Origin: Myxococcales bacterium | GTDB lineage: Bacteria > Myxococcota_A > Polyangia > Polyangiales > Ga0077539 | Assembly (NCBI GenBank): GCA_013298625.1 | Contig: JAAFIF010000038.1 | Span: 1 to 64,000 of the forward strand | Reading direction: 5' to 3' | Length of the DNA stretch: 64,000 nucleotides | In this document: positions 9,371-18,922 of the stretch, in pieces | Position numbering within the stretch: position 1 is the first letter of the stretch | How the letters are laid out: the number at the start of each line of letters is the position of its first letter | Translations under genes and position numbers: made by a program | The notes under the pieces: model-generated | The model's input: the letters and a program-made list of their open reading frames with translations, nothing else | Told to the model about the DNA's origin: nothing | Databases searched by the model: none

Positions 9371-9583
9371 CGGGGACGGTGTTCAATAGTTCACGACCCC
9401 GGGATAACCCCGCGAGTCGCCGAAGGCGCTCCGTCGTCCGAGACGAACCCGTTCGTGAACCTTTCAACAGCGCTCCCCGTGGCGAACTCGCTCGACGGCG
9501 ACTCAAGGGGGCCGCGAGCAGCGCTGCGCTACGTGATCTCAACGAGTTATCCCGGGGATTTGAACTATTGAACACCGTCCCCG
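9371..9583. mobile_element. 213-bp element bounded by 38-bp inverted repeats (MITE- or REP-like)
   Basis: The arms 9371-9408 and 9546-9583 are inverted copies matching at 35 of 38 positions. Each begins CGGGGACGGTGTTCAATAG and ends in CCCCGGGATAAC. The interior (about 137 bp) also contains a nested pair, GAGTCGCC near 9414 and GGCGACTC near 9503. No transposase is encoded. Its position, between the end of the metallophosphoesterase gene and the end of the AgmX-type gene, is typical of small non-autonomous elements. Arms of the GGGGAC...TTCA type recall repeats linked to REP-associated tyrosine transposases; that comparison is from memory and is inference. Confidence 0.7.
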
Positions 9584-9613
9584 TCGCGCCAGACGTGCCC
9601 GTGGCGCCCGAGG

Positions 9614-11053
9614 TCACTCCACTGCGCTGAACGTGACAGGATACGTCACACTCACCACCGTCCCGCTCGGGGGAGCAGCGAACGCCATGCGCCGAAACGC
9701 GTTCGCCACGCACGCCCCCAGCGGCGCGCTCCCCGTGTCGTTGCTCTCGACCCCCGACGCGATCACCGCGCCGTCGCCGCCCATCACGAAGCGAACCGCC
9801 ACCCGCCCTCGAACGCCGGCGTCGATCGCCAACGCCTGCTCGTAACAGTGCTCGATCTGCCCCATGTTGCGCCGCACCGCGCGGCGCACGCCCTCGCGCG
9901 AATAGTCTCCGGACACCGTTGGAGAACAGCCGCCCGACTCGTCGCTCACGTCCCGCCCGCACACCCGCAGCCGCACGCCGCGCGATCCGCGGTCGCGCAA
10001 CGCCGCACTCGCCGCGCTCGCCGCGCGCTCGATCGGGCGCTGCGGCAGGACCTCGCCGTAGAACCAGTTCTGCACGCCGTACATGATCGAGGACCCGCAG
10101 CCGCACGCGCTCGCGCTCGCGTCGGACGCCCCCTGGCTCTCGACGCCGTCGCCGAGCCCGCCGTAGCCGAAGGCCGCCGCGAGCGTTTGGCCCATCGTAG
10201 ACTCGCCGCGCACGCCCAACACGTCCGCCCCTCGCTCGCGCAAACCATCGAACGGATTCACCGACGCCCGCGCCGCGCCGAGCGCCGCAAGCACACCCGT
10301 CGCAGCGACCACGGGCGCGCTGCGCCCCGTCGCGCGCGCTCCGCCAGAGCCCACGACCTCGCGTCCGTGTCGCGTGCGGCCGCGGTTTCCAACGGGCGCT
10401 GTCGCGCCAGGAGCGCGCTCGTCGCGTTGAGCCGCCGCAGCCGCCGCGTGCTCTCCGACCGACGAAGGGCCGCGCCGCTGCTCGATGAAGCGCGCGATCC
10501 TGCGCTCGCGATCGTCCGCCGTGCTGTCGAGCAACACGTTGTTCGCGGCCGCCTCGCGCCACTCGTCGTGCACCACCGAGGCGACCGACAGCACCGTCGC
10601 GCCCGTCACCGCGCTCGCGAACAGAGCGCCCCACAACGCCCGGTCGCGTCGCTTCGACCGCGCTGCGCCGCGACCCTCGGCCACGAGCCGCACGCGCACT
10701 TCGATCGCGCCCACCCAGAACACGACGAGCTCGCCCGCGCACAGAGAGAGCTCGCGCAACGACCCGCGCACCGACGGCGGCAAGCGCACATCCCAGCCCG
10801 ATCGCGCGCGTTGAATACACACCCAACTTTTCGAATCGCCACCCAAATCGCTACCCTGCACGAACAGGTCTGCGCCGCGGTCATCAGGGTCGCACGAGAG
10901 GACGAAGCGATCGCGCGCGCCCAAGTGCTTCACCAAGACGGACTCTGCACCCCAGCGGCAGTGGACCTCGACGACCTCGCGACGCGCGGACTCGACCTCG
11001 CGCGGGTCGAGCTCGGAGCGTCGGTGCAAGACGTACTGTGCGCGCTCGTTCAT
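9614..11053 (-). CDS. AgmX/PglI C-terminal-domain envelope protein
   Basis: The product is 479 residues. The first 130 or so form a soluble domain, followed by one membrane helix at about 139-161 (WGALFASAVTGATVLSVASV) and a long low-complexity Ala/Arg/Gly region. The C-terminal 95 residues match the AgmX/PglI C-terminal pattern: RRNMGQIEHCYEQAL, GRVAVRFVMGGDGAVI, LGACVANAFRRMAF and a final VVSVTYPVTF. In myxobacteria such proteins belong to gliding and envelope complexes and resemble TonB-like periplasmic domains. A periplasmic C-terminus is therefore likely. ATG 11053 starts a credible N-terminus; upstream extension is Arg-rich and unlikely. The exact partner is unknown. Confidence 0.8.
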   Translation of the reverse strand: MNERAQYVLHRRSELDPREVESARREVVEVHCRWGAESVLVKHLGARDRFVLSCDPDDRGADLFVQGSDLGGDSKSWVCIQRARSGWDVRLPPSVRGSLRELSLCAGELVVFWVGAIEVRVRLVAEGRGAARSKRRDRALWGALFASAVTGATVLSVASVVHDEWREAAANNVLLDSTADDRERRIARFIEQRRGPSSVGEHAAAAAAQRDERAPGATAPVGNRGRTRHGREVVGSGGARATGRSAPVVAATGVLAALGAARASVNPFDGLRERGADVLGVRGESTMGQTLAAAFGYGGLGDGVESQGASDASASACGCGSSIMYGVQNWFYGEVLPQRPIERAASAASAALRDRGSRGVRLRVCGRDVSDESGGCSPTVSGDYSREGVRRAVRRNMGQIEHCYEQALAIDAGVRGRVAVRFVMGGDGAVIASGVESNDTGSAPLGACVANAFRRMAFAAPPSGTVVSVTYPVTFSAVE

Positions 11054-11127
11054 CGCAGTGAGCGGCTCGGACAGCGCAGGGTGCCGAGAGGTTCCCGCGA
11101 ATTTGTGGGGCGCGAACGTTCGCGGGT

Positions 11128-12993
11128 TCAGGCCGTCGCAGGAGTCGCAGCGGCGAACTGCAAGCGGTGCAGGCGGGCGTAGATCCCGTCTTTGGCCAAG
11201 AGCTCTTCGTGCGTCCCGCTCTCGGCGATCTGTCCTTTGTGAAAGACCAGGATGCGATCGGCGTGGCGAATCGTGCTCAGTCGGTGCGCCACGACGATGG
11301 CCGTGCGGCCCTCGAGCGCGCGCTCGATCGCTTGTTGCAGAACGCTCTCGGTCTCGCTGTCGACGCTCGAGGTCGCTTCGTCGAGCAGCAAGATCTCTGG
11401 AGCGCGGTAGAGCGCGCGCGCGAGGCCGATGAGCTGGCGCTCGCCGGCGCTGAAGTTCGTTCCGCGCTCTTCGACCTTGGTGTCGAGACCGACGCCGCGG
11501 CGACGAAGCACCGCGTCGAGCCCCACGTCCTTCGCGCACTGCTGCGCGCGCAGGTGATCGGGCACCTTCTCGCCGACAGCGATGTTCGACAGAACATCAC
11601 CAGAAAACAGATACGCGTCCTGCGGAACCACCCCGAGCTTCGCCCTCAGCGCCTCGCTCTCGGTCGCCCTCACGTCCTGCCCGTCCACGAGCACCGCGCC
11701 GTCGTCCACGTCGTACAAGCGCTGCACCAACGAGCACACCGTGCTCTTTCCTGCGCCCGTCGCGCCGACGAGCGCCACGGTCTCGCCGCGACGCACTTCG
11801 AAGCCCACGTTGCGCAAGACGGGCTTGTTCTTGCCGTATCCGAACGAGACGTCATCGAAGCGAATCCGCGCTGGATTTTCGCTGACATCTTTGCGCTTGC
11901 TCGCGTCGACCGGCGCGTCGTGCTCTGGGGCGCCGAGCAGCTGAAAGATCCGCTCGGCGCCCGCCATCGAGCTCTGCAGAATCGTGTACTTGCCCGAGAG
12001 CTCGCGCAGCGGCTCGAAGAACCGCGAGATGTACTGCACGAACGCCACGAGCGTGCCGATCGTCGTCGCGTCGCTGCCCACGCCCGCCGCGCGCGCGCCG
12101 ACGAAGAGCAGCGTCGCTGTGCACACGGTCGCGAACATCTCGACCACGGCGAAGAGCAGCGCGTCGTAGCGAATCGACTGGTGGTTGGCCACCCGATACG
12201 CCTCGTTGATCTCGTCGAACTCCTTCTGGCAGCGCTCTTGTTGCCCGTACGCCTGAACGACGGCGATGCCGGCCACCTGCTCGCCGAGGTACGTGTTCAT
12301 CCGCGCGGTCTTCGTGCGGATCTCGCGAAACGCGTCGCGCGCCCTGCGACGAAAGCGATCCACCAGAATCGCCAGCGGCGGCACGGCCACGAAGGCGAAC
12401 AGCGACAGCTTCGGCGAGAGCAACAGCATCGCCACGACGATGCGCGCGAGGGTGATCACGTCGCCGAGCGCTGAGACCGCACCCGAGGCGAAGAGCTCTC
12501 CGAGCGCGTCTACGTCGTTGGTCACGCGCGTCACCAATCGACCCACCGGCTGCGAGTCGAAGAACGCCAACCGCTGCTTGAGCAAGAACTTGAACGTGTG
12601 CTCGCGCAGGTCGGCCATCGCCTTCTGCCCGACCCACTGCATCGCGTACATCTGCACGAAGCGCACGACGAACTCGACCGCCAGCAGCGCCGCCAAGATC
12701 AGCGACGCCCGCGTGAGCGCGCTCGGGTCGCGCCCGATCACGCCGCGGTCGATCGCCTCGCGCATCATCCTCGGCTGCGCGACGAGCAGCTCGCTCGCCA
12801 GCGGCATCAGCGCCAACGACACGATGAACGGCCATTTGTACGGGCGAATGAAGGGCCAGAGCTTCGCGAGCAGCGCGGTGTCGTAGACCTTTCCGAGGCC
12901 GCCCTCTTCGTGAAACGCCTTCTCGACGTCGGCGCCCTTCTTCTCGCTCTTTGTGCCGTCCGAGGCCTTTGGCGCGGTGGATTTCGTAGCCAT
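11128..12993 (-). CDS. ABC exporter half-transporter with canonical Walker B, altered signature motif
   Basis: The product has 621 residues: a short charged N-terminus, six membrane helices (about 55-330) and a nucleotide-binding domain (about 365-600). Walker A is GATGAGKST, and Walker B is LLLDEATSSVD with the catalytic Glu. The signature motif is FSAGE instead of LSGGQ. The ATG overlaps the stop of the upstream ABC gene by one base (TGATG), so the two are probably translated together as a heterodimer of the TM287/288 or BmrCD type. Substrates of such exporters are drugs, lipids or peptides; here the substrate is unknown. Confidence 0.95.
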   Translation of the reverse strand: MATKSTAPKASDGTKSEKKGADVEKAFHEEGGLGKVYDTALLAKLWPFIRPYKWPFIVSLALMPLASELLVAQPRMMREAIDRGVIGRDPSALTRASLILAALLAVEFVVRFVQMYAMQWVGQKAMADLREHTFKFLLKQRLAFFDSQPVGRLVTRVTNDVDALGELFASGAVSALGDVITLARIVVAMLLLSPKLSLFAFVAVPPLAILVDRFRRRARDAFREIRTKTARMNTYLGEQVAGIAVVQAYGQQERCQKEFDEINEAYRVANHQSIRYDALLFAVVEMFATVCTATLLFVGARAAGVGSDATTIGTLVAFVQYISRFFEPLRELSGKYTILQSSMAGAERIFQLLGAPEHDAPVDASKRKDVSENPARIRFDDVSFGYGKNKPVLRNVGFEVRRGETVALVGATGAGKSTVCSLVQRLYDVDDGAVLVDGQDVRATESEALRAKLGVVPQDAYLFSGDVLSNIAVGEKVPDHLRAQQCAKDVGLDAVLRRRGVGLDTKVEERGTNFSAGERQLIGLARALYRAPEILLLDEATSSVDSETESVLQQAIERALEGRTAIVVAHRLSTIRHADRILVFHKGQIAESGTHEELLAKDGIYARLHRLQFAAATPATA

Positions 12994-14825
12994 CACTCCA
13001 TCGCCTCCAGCTCGGCCTCGAGCCGCTGGTGCTCAGCGAGCCTCGCGTACACGCCGCCCGATCGAAGCAGCTCTTCGTGCGTCCCGGACTCGACCACCTT
13101 GCCTTCGTCGAGGACCAGCACCCGATCGCAGCGCGCCGCAGCGGCGATGCGATGCGTGACGAGCAGCATCGTGCGCCCCTTCGCCGCGCGGTCGATCGCG
13201 TCGAGGATCAGCGACTCGGTGCGCGCGTCCACCGCGGACAGCGGGTCGTCGAGCACGAGCACCTTCGGCCCGGCGAGCAGCGCGCGAGCGAGAGAGACCC
13301 GCTGCTTCTGTCCGCCCGAGAGCTGCACGCCGCGCTCGCCCACGATCGTGTCGAACCCGTCGCCCATCGACGACACTTCTCCCGCGAGCTGCACCTCTTC
13401 GGCCGCGGATTTCGCCCGCGCTACGTTGGCCTCGGCGTCGGGGTCGCCCGTCGCGAAGGCGATGTTTCGCGCGATCGTCGTCGAGAACAAGAACGCCTCT
13501 TGCTGCGCGAGACACACCCCCTCGCGGAGCGTCGCCAGGGGGATCGAACAGACGTCCGCTCCGTCGAGAAACACCGCGCCCTCGGGGGTCGGCAGCATCC
13601 GCGTGACGAGCTGCGCGAGGACGCTCTTGCCGCTGCCGGTCTTTCCGACGATGGCGAGCGACGTGCCGGCGGGGACCGAGAAGGTCACCTTGTCGAGCAG
13701 CGCGCGTCCGTCGACCACGTAGCGAAGGCCATCGACCCGCAGCCCGCCGCGGATCTCGTGGGCCTCGGTCGCGCCGGCGTCGCTCACGTCTGGCGTAGCG
13801 TCGAGCACTTCGTTGATGCGCTGCAGCGACGCCTTGCCGCGGGCGAGGATCGAGACGATGTAGCCGAGCGCCACCGTGGGCCAGGCCACGAGCGCCAGGT
13901 GCCCCTGAAACGCGAGCAGGTCGCCCACCGTCGCCTCTCCGCGCTGCACGAGCGAGCCGCCGTACCACAGCACGATCAGCGCGGCGATCGCAGCGCTCGT
14001 GCCCAAGATGGGCCAGAGCGATCCGCGCAGCCGCGTGAGCGCGAGGTTGGCCTCGAGCGACTGGTTCGACAGCCGCTTAAACGACGAGAACTCCGCGCCT
14101 TCGAGCTGATACGCGCGCACCACGCGCATGCCCGCGAGCGTCTGCTGGACCCGCTCGCTCAGCGCGCCGATCGCGTCCTGCGTCGCGCGTGAGCGCGAGA
14201 ACAGCGGCTTGGCGAAGAGCCGCGTGAGCGCGAGAAAGATCGGAAACGGCGCGAGCGCGGCGAGCGAGATCTTCCACGACCGCGCGAACATGAGCGGCAG
14301 GTTGACCGAGTACGCGACGAGCGCGTTGACCACGTTGAGCGCGCCGAAGCCGACGAGCAGCCGCACCTGCGCGAGGTCGTTGGTCGCGCGAGACATCACC
14401 TCGCCCGCGCTCATGTTGCGAAAGAACGCCGGGCCGAGCGTGTGCAGCTTCGCCAGCATTTCTCCGCGCAATCGATACTCGATGTTGCGACCGCCGTTGA
14501 AGAGCCAGATGCGCGAGAGCACGCGCGCAGCGGCGCCGAGCACCGCCGCGACGACCATCGCGAGCGCGTACTTCATCCCGAGGTCCGAGCGCGCCGCGAC
14601 GATGGCGTTGGTCGCGCCGCGGGTCATCTGCGGGATCAGCGCCGCGAACGTGGTCGAGAGCACCAGAAACGCAGACCCAATCGTGAACTCTCTGCGGTGC
14701 GCCCGGATGAGCCCCATGAGGGTCCAGCCGTTGGCCGTCGCTGCGCGCGCAGGGGCCTTGGGATCTTTGCGTTTCGACGGCGCTTCGTTCGCCGCCGCAT
14801 CGCTCGAAGAGACATCGACGCTCAT
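12993..14825 (-). CDS. ABC exporter half-transporter with Asp in place of the catalytic Glu
   Basis: The product has 610 residues: a hydrophilic N-terminus of about 40 residues, six membrane helices, then a nucleotide-binding domain with Walker A GKTGSGKSV, signature LSGGQKQR and Walker B LVLDDPLSAVD. The Asp after Walker B replaces the catalytic Glu, as in the degenerate subunit of heterodimeric exporters. The partner gene starts on its stop codon. ATG 14825 was preferred over an in-frame TTG at 14849. The gene is divergent from the orphan gene at 14916. Confidence 0.95.
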   Translation of the reverse strand: MSVDVSSSDAAANEAPSKRKDPKAPARAATANGWTLMGLIRAHRREFTIGSAFLVLSTTFAALIPQMTRGATNAIVAARSDLGMKYALAMVVAAVLGAAARVLSRIWLFNGGRNIEYRLRGEMLAKLHTLGPAFFRNMSAGEVMSRATNDLAQVRLLVGFGALNVVNALVAYSVNLPLMFARSWKISLAALAPFPIFLALTRLFAKPLFSRSRATQDAIGALSERVQQTLAGMRVVRAYQLEGAEFSSFKRLSNQSLEANLALTRLRGSLWPILGTSAAIAALIVLWYGGSLVQRGEATVGDLLAFQGHLALVAWPTVALGYIVSILARGKASLQRINEVLDATPDVSDAGATEAHEIRGGLRVDGLRYVVDGRALLDKVTFSVPAGTSLAIVGKTGSGKSVLAQLVTRMLPTPEGAVFLDGADVCSIPLATLREGVCLAQQEAFLFSTTIARNIAFATGDPDAEANVARAKSAAEEVQLAGEVSSMGDGFDTIVGERGVQLSGGQKQRVSLARALLAGPKVLVLDDPLSAVDARTESLILDAIDRAAKGRTMLLVTHRIAAAARCDRVLVLDEGKVVESGTHEELLRSGGVYARLAEHQRLEAELEAME

Positions 14826-14915
14826 GAAGGCGCGGGAGTCTGCGGCCAACGCTCGGCAAACGGGAGGGGGTTCGCGAGGAATAAACGCATCACCGACGCG
14901 CTACGATCGCGACCG

Positions 14916-16091
14916 ATGCCATACCGAGCTGCCGACGCGCGCCCGACGAGCGAAGCGCGCTCGATCACAGGCCCCGACGAGCTGAGCGCAAGCAAGCCCT
15001 GGATCGTCGCCGCGTGCGCGGTCTTCATCGCCGGCAACTGCGCGCGGGGCGGCACGGTGGTCGAGGGCGCCACCCTCAGCGCGCTCGCGCTCGCGTGGGT
15101 CGTGCTCGACGCAGCCACGCGACGCTTCGAGTTCAGCACGGACGGAGACGAGATCGTGCTGCGATCGAAGCTGTTCGGCGCGTTCACCGTTCGGACGCGG
15201 CGCTTCTCGATCGACTCGCGGCTCGGCTTCGAGAGCAGCGGCGACGAGTTCGGGTGGCCAGGATTCACGGTGTTCGCGCGCGCCCGCGACGGAGCGCCGT
15301 TCGAGCACAGCTTCGGCTCGGCGCGCGACGTCGAGCGGTGCGTCGCGCTGCTCGCGTCGATGAACACGTTGATCGACGAGGCGCGCGTCCACGATGCAGC
15401 CCTCGACACGGACCGAGAGCTCGACCCCGCGCTCGGCGACCTGCACTCCGTCTGGAGCGCCATCGACCCGAGCTCTGTGCAGCGCAACCGCTGGGGAAGG
15501 GTCCGCCAGGCCCGCACGGTGCGCGCGATCCCGCACGGGACGCTCGGGACGATCCCTGCGGAGAGCACGCTGCTCTTTTGCGAAGACGACGAGTATCGAG
15601 CGCGACGCGTGCCAGACGTGCTGCGCGGCGTCGTGCTCTCGGCGCCGTCCGATCAGTTGTACGCGCTGATGTGCCTCGAAGGCGCTCCGCAAGCGTCGCG
15701 CCCTGGCTGCACCGTGCGCTTCTCGGGCGAGCGAATCGAGTGCGAAGGAGCCTTCGATCGCGCCACCCTCGGCGGCCGCGCGATCGACGGCCTCGCCACG
15801 ATCGTCGCGCTCGGGGATCGCGTCGCTGCGTGCACGCTCGCCGAGCGACTCGTCGTGCGCGGGATCGTGTTCGAGCCAGGCGCGAAGGTGGACGCCTACA
15901 GCGAGCGCGAGCTGTATTTCACTGCGGTCAACGCGATCGAGCACAACGGTCGGCGCCACGAGCCGCCAGCGCACGTCCACTTCAGTCGCGTGAAGAGCGA
16001 TCGCGTCGCGACGCTCAGCGAGGTGCTGCGCGAGCCAGGGCGCTGGCTGAGCGCGGCGACGCGCGTGCACGCGAGCTTCGCTAAGGGGTGA
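14916..16091 (+). CDS. Protein of unknown function with N-terminal hydrophobic segment
   Basis: The product is 391 residues. A hydrophobic stretch near residues 30-65 (IVAACAVFIAGNCARGG, then ATLSALALAWVVLDA) suggests one or two membrane helices. It is followed by a beta-rich region that looks like a membrane-linked PH-like fold (EIVLRSKLFGAFTVRTRRF). The C-terminal 200 residues are soluble and unrecognised. Codon use fits the neighbours. The last 11 bases overlap the end of the convergent M16 gene. No function is proposed. Confidence 0.65.
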   Translation: MPYRAADARPTSEARSITGPDELSASKPWIVAACAVFIAGNCARGGTVVEGATLSALALAWVVLDAATRRFEFSTDGDEIVLRSKLFGAFTVRTRRFSIDSRLGFESSGDEFGWPGFTVFARARDGAPFEHSFGSARDVERCVALLASMNTLIDEARVHDAALDTDRELDPALGDLHSVWSAIDPSSVQRNRWGRVRQARTVRAIPHGTLGTIPAESTLLFCEDDEYRARRVPDVLRGVVLSAPSDQLYALMCLEGAPQASRPGCTVRFSGERIECEGAFDRATLGGRAIDGLATIVALGDRVAACTLAERLVVRGIVFEPGAKVDAYSERELYFTAVNAIEHNGRRHEPPAHVHFSRVKSDRVATLSEVLREPGRWLSAATRVHASFAKG

Positions 16092-17550
16092 CCTCTTCGA
16101 GCAGCGCGCCGTAGGGGCTGAGCTCGAGCAGCGTGCGGCCCACGCGGCGCTGATCGGCGACGAGCACGAGCGACATCGCCTCCCGCTGCATGTATCGCTG
16201 CGCCGCGACGTTCACGCTGTTCGGCGTGACAGCGTCGAGCAACGCGAGGTGACGCTGCCACGACTCGGGGCCGAGGTTGAACACAACCAGCCCGGCGAGC
16301 GCGTCGCGCACGCCATCGACGGTCTCGAAGCGCGAGAACAGCTCGTTGCGAAGATACTCCTGCGCTGCGCGCACCTCTGCAGCGCTGGGCCTGCGCGCGC
16401 GGAGCCGATCGGCCTCGCGGATCATCAGCTCGATCGCGGGGCGCACGTTGGTCACGTCCATCGAGACGCCAGCGACGAGGTAGCCGTCGCGCCCGTCGCC
16501 GCGGCGCTCGGACGCGGGCGAGTACGCGATGCCGGTCGCGTCGCGGAGCGCGCGGGCCATGCGCGAGCTCAGCGTTCCGCCGAAGATGTTGTCGAGCACG
16601 AGCCCGTCGGCGAAGTCTGCGGCGAGAAGCGAAGGAAACCTCCACGCGACGAACAGCATCGCGTTGTCGGAGCTGTGGTCGTACAGCCTCCATGGCACCG
16701 GCATGCGCGGCGGGGGCCCCGGAACGAACGCCGCAGGCAGCGCGGTCGGCGCGACGCTCCATCGGCCGAACGCGCGCTCGATGACCTGCTCGACCGAGGC
16801 CCGCGCGACGTCTCCCGCCACCACGATGGCGCTGTGCTCGGGCGTGTATCGCTCGCGATGAAAGCGCAGGACGTCCGCCCGGGTCCGCGCGTTGATCTGC
16901 GCGAGCGTCCCGGTGGGCGAGACCAAGAACGGGTGCTGCTCGGAGTAGAGCATTCGCACCGCAGAAATGACCCCGAGGGTCGACGGCGACACGACGAGCA
17001 ACTGTCGCTCGTCGCTCTGCTCGCTGAGCAGCAGAGAGAAGTCTCGCTCGCCGAGCGTCGGCTCGGTGACCGCTTCGGCGAGAAGGTCCGTCGCGCGCTG
17101 CAGGTCGCGAGACTCGACGGACACCGTGACCTGGACGCTGTCCGAGTTGCAGTCGGTGCGCAGCGAGACGCCGAGCTGTCGCAGCGCGCGCGTGTGAGAA
17201 TCGCCCGGGTGAGCGCGGGTCCCGCGCGCGAGCAGCGACGCCGTCAGCGACGCCGTTCCGGCTTCGGCAGGGGCGTCCGCGTAGGCTGCGCGGAGGTTGA
17301 GGTAGCCGATCGAGACCATCCCCGAGCCAGGGCGCTGCGCGAAGAGCACGCGAATCCCGTTGCTGCTCTGCCAGCGCTCGAGCACCGGCGGGCTCCATGC
17401 GGCGCGCGGCCGCGCGCGGGGCCGACGGGCGCGAAAAGCCTCTTCGCTCGTCCTCGAGAGCGGAACCATCGGCTCGGGCAGCGCCGTTCGCGCCGCGCAC
17501 GCGCACTGGGCAGCCGCGAGCAAGAGCGCAGCGCGAAGCGAGACAGTCAC
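16081..17550 (-). CDS. Peptidase M16-like protein lacking the zinc site
   Basis: The product has 489 residues with an N-terminal signal-like segment (VSLRAALLLAAAQCACAA) and M16 (pitrilysin/insulinase) folds in two halves. The segment that should hold HxxEH reads AGTASLTASLLARGT, so the zinc ligands are absent. Other M16 landmarks remain, including HSAIVVAGDV and DNIFGGTLSSRMARALRD. Such inactive partners pair with an active M16 subunit, as in mitochondrial processing peptidase. The GTG start at 17550 overlaps the stop of the active M16 gene upstream by four bases (GTGA), which supports translational coupling and a complex. Periplasmic location is inferred from the signal segment. Confidence 0.88.
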   Translation of the reverse strand: MTVSLRAALLLAAAQCACAARTALPEPMVPLSRTSEEAFRARRPRARPRAAWSPPVLERWQSSNGIRVLFAQRPGSGMVSIGYLNLRAAYADAPAEAGTASLTASLLARGTRAHPGDSHTRALRQLGVSLRTDCNSDSVQVTVSVESRDLQRATDLLAEAVTEPTLGERDFSLLLSEQSDERQLLVVSPSTLGVISAVRMLYSEQHPFLVSPTGTLAQINARTRADVLRFHRERYTPEHSAIVVAGDVARASVEQVIERAFGRWSVAPTALPAAFVPGPPPRMPVPWRLYDHSSDNAMLFVAWRFPSLLAADFADGLVLDNIFGGTLSSRMARALRDATGIAYSPASERRGDGRDGYLVAGVSMDVTNVRPAIELMIREADRLRARRPSAAEVRAAQEYLRNELFSRFETVDGVRDALAGLVVFNLGPESWQRHLALLDAVTPNSVNVAAQRYMQREAMSLVLVADQRRVGRTLLELSPYGALLEEVTP

Positions 17551-18917
17551 AGCGCGCCGCCTGGCTGCGCCGAGTCGTCGAGCACGCCCGTCGTCAGCCC
17601 CTGCCGCACGCGCCCGACCACGCGCCGCTCGCTGCGCAGCCAACGCACCGCGGCGCGCCGCAGCGACGCGGGCGTCACAGCGACGTACCGCTGCACGTCG
17701 CGGTCGAAGCTGTCTGCGGCGTCGCTCCAGGCCGAGTAGTCGCTGAGGTTGCTCGCCCGGCCGAGGACGGTCTCGTTGCTTCGTCGCATCCCGAGCAGCC
17801 ACACGGCGCGCAGCTCGTCGAGCTCTCGCTGATCGATCGGCGCGGTGCGAAGGCGCTCGATTTGCTCGTCGCACGCCACGCGAAGTTGATCGGCGGTCAC
17901 CTGTCGATTCGCGACCGCGCGGATCGTGAAGTACGAGGCGAGCTGCATGCTGGTCTGGCGGGCCGAGACCGCGCTCGCGAGCCTGCGCTCGCCGAGCGCC
18001 GCGGTGATGCGCGCGTCGTCGTGACCGGTCAGGGCGCTGGCGATCAGGTCGAGCTCGGCGTCGTCTTGCGCGTAGAGCGGCGGCGTCGGATACACCATCA
18101 CGACGTGGTCGTAGAGGACGGGAGCGAACGCGACCACCCTGCGCTCGCTGCTGCGCAGCTCCCACTGAGCGCTCTCGCGCGTGGGGCGCGCGACGCGCGC
18201 GAGGCCGCCGAAGTATCGCTGCGTCCAGCGACGCGCGAGGGCGCGGTCGAAATCCCCAACGACCACGAGCGTCGCGTTGGACGGGACGTACCAGCGCTGG
18301 TGAAACCACCGCACGTTGTCGAGCGAGATGGCCTGGATATCCTCGGCCCTCTCGATCATCGATCGGTACGCGTGCGACGGCCCGTAGAGCTCATGCAGCA
18401 TCGCGCGCCCGAGCTCGGGGACGACCCACGCCGCGGCCCGCTCGACCCGCTCTCGCAGCACGACGCGGCGCTCGCGCTCGAGCTGCGCAGCGCCGAGGTG
18501 ATCGAGCAAGAACCCCATTCGATCGCTCTCGAACGCGAGCGTGCGCTCGAGCATCGCGGGGTGCACGACCTCGAAGTACTCGGTCGCGTCGAGCGTGGTG
18601 ACGGCGTTGCTCTCGACGGCGCCGATGCTCGCGAGAAAGTCCATCGAGCGCGGGGCGTGACGGGACCACGAGAACATCAAGTGCTCGGTCAGGTGCGCGA
18701 GCCCCGTGTATCCCTCGACCTGGTCCCGCGCGCCGACGTGGTAGCGCAGCAGGACCGCGACGCGCGGCGAGTCGTGGCGCTCTTCGAGGATCACGTCGAG
18801 CCCGTTTTCGAGCCGATAGCGCTCGGGCGCGACGCGCGCGGGTGACTGCGCGAGCGCGGCGGTCGAGGCCGAGCTCGACGCAGCGACCAGCCAGAGCCCC
18901 CAGAACCATCGGCGCAT
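17547..18917 (-). CDS. Zinc peptidase of family M16 (active subunit)
   Basis: The product has 456 residues with an N-terminal signal peptide ending near ALAQ (residue about 25). The inverted zinc motif HLTEH is at residues 75-79, inside GYTGLAHLTEHLMF, and the downstream Glu ligand is in the VVLRERVERA segment. The substrate could be peptides or misfolded envelope proteins; it is not identifiable. The downstream overlapping gene encodes an inactive M16 paralogue, so a heterodimer is likely. ATG 18917 is chosen over GTG 18920 because a GGGGAGG sits five bases upstream. The Cys-rich lipoprotein gene lies 41 bp upstream on the same strand. Confidence 0.93.
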   Translation of the reverse strand: MRRWFWGLWLVAASSSASTAALAQSPARVAPERYRLENGLDVILEERHDSPRVAVLLRYHVGARDQVEGYTGLAHLTEHLMFSWSRHAPRSMDFLASIGAVESNAVTTLDATEYFEVVHPAMLERTLAFESDRMGFLLDHLGAAQLERERRVVLRERVERAAAWVVPELGRAMLHELYGPSHAYRSMIERAEDIQAISLDNVRWFHQRWYVPSNATLVVVGDFDRALARRWTQRYFGGLARVARPTRESAQWELRSSERRVVAFAPVLYDHVVMVYPTPPLYAQDDAELDLIASALTGHDDARITAALGERRLASAVSARQTSMQLASYFTIRAVANRQVTADQLRVACDEQIERLRTAPIDQRELDELRAVWLLGMRRSNETVLGRASNLSDYSAWSDAADSFDRDVQRYVAVTPASLRRAAVRWLRSERRVVGRVRQGLTTGVLDDSAQPGGAL

Positions 18918-18922
18918 CACGG

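Noticed and set aside
14826..14849. An eight-residue upstream extension of the second ABC subunit from TTG
   Set aside because: ATG 14825 is a stronger start codon and the extra residues have no support.
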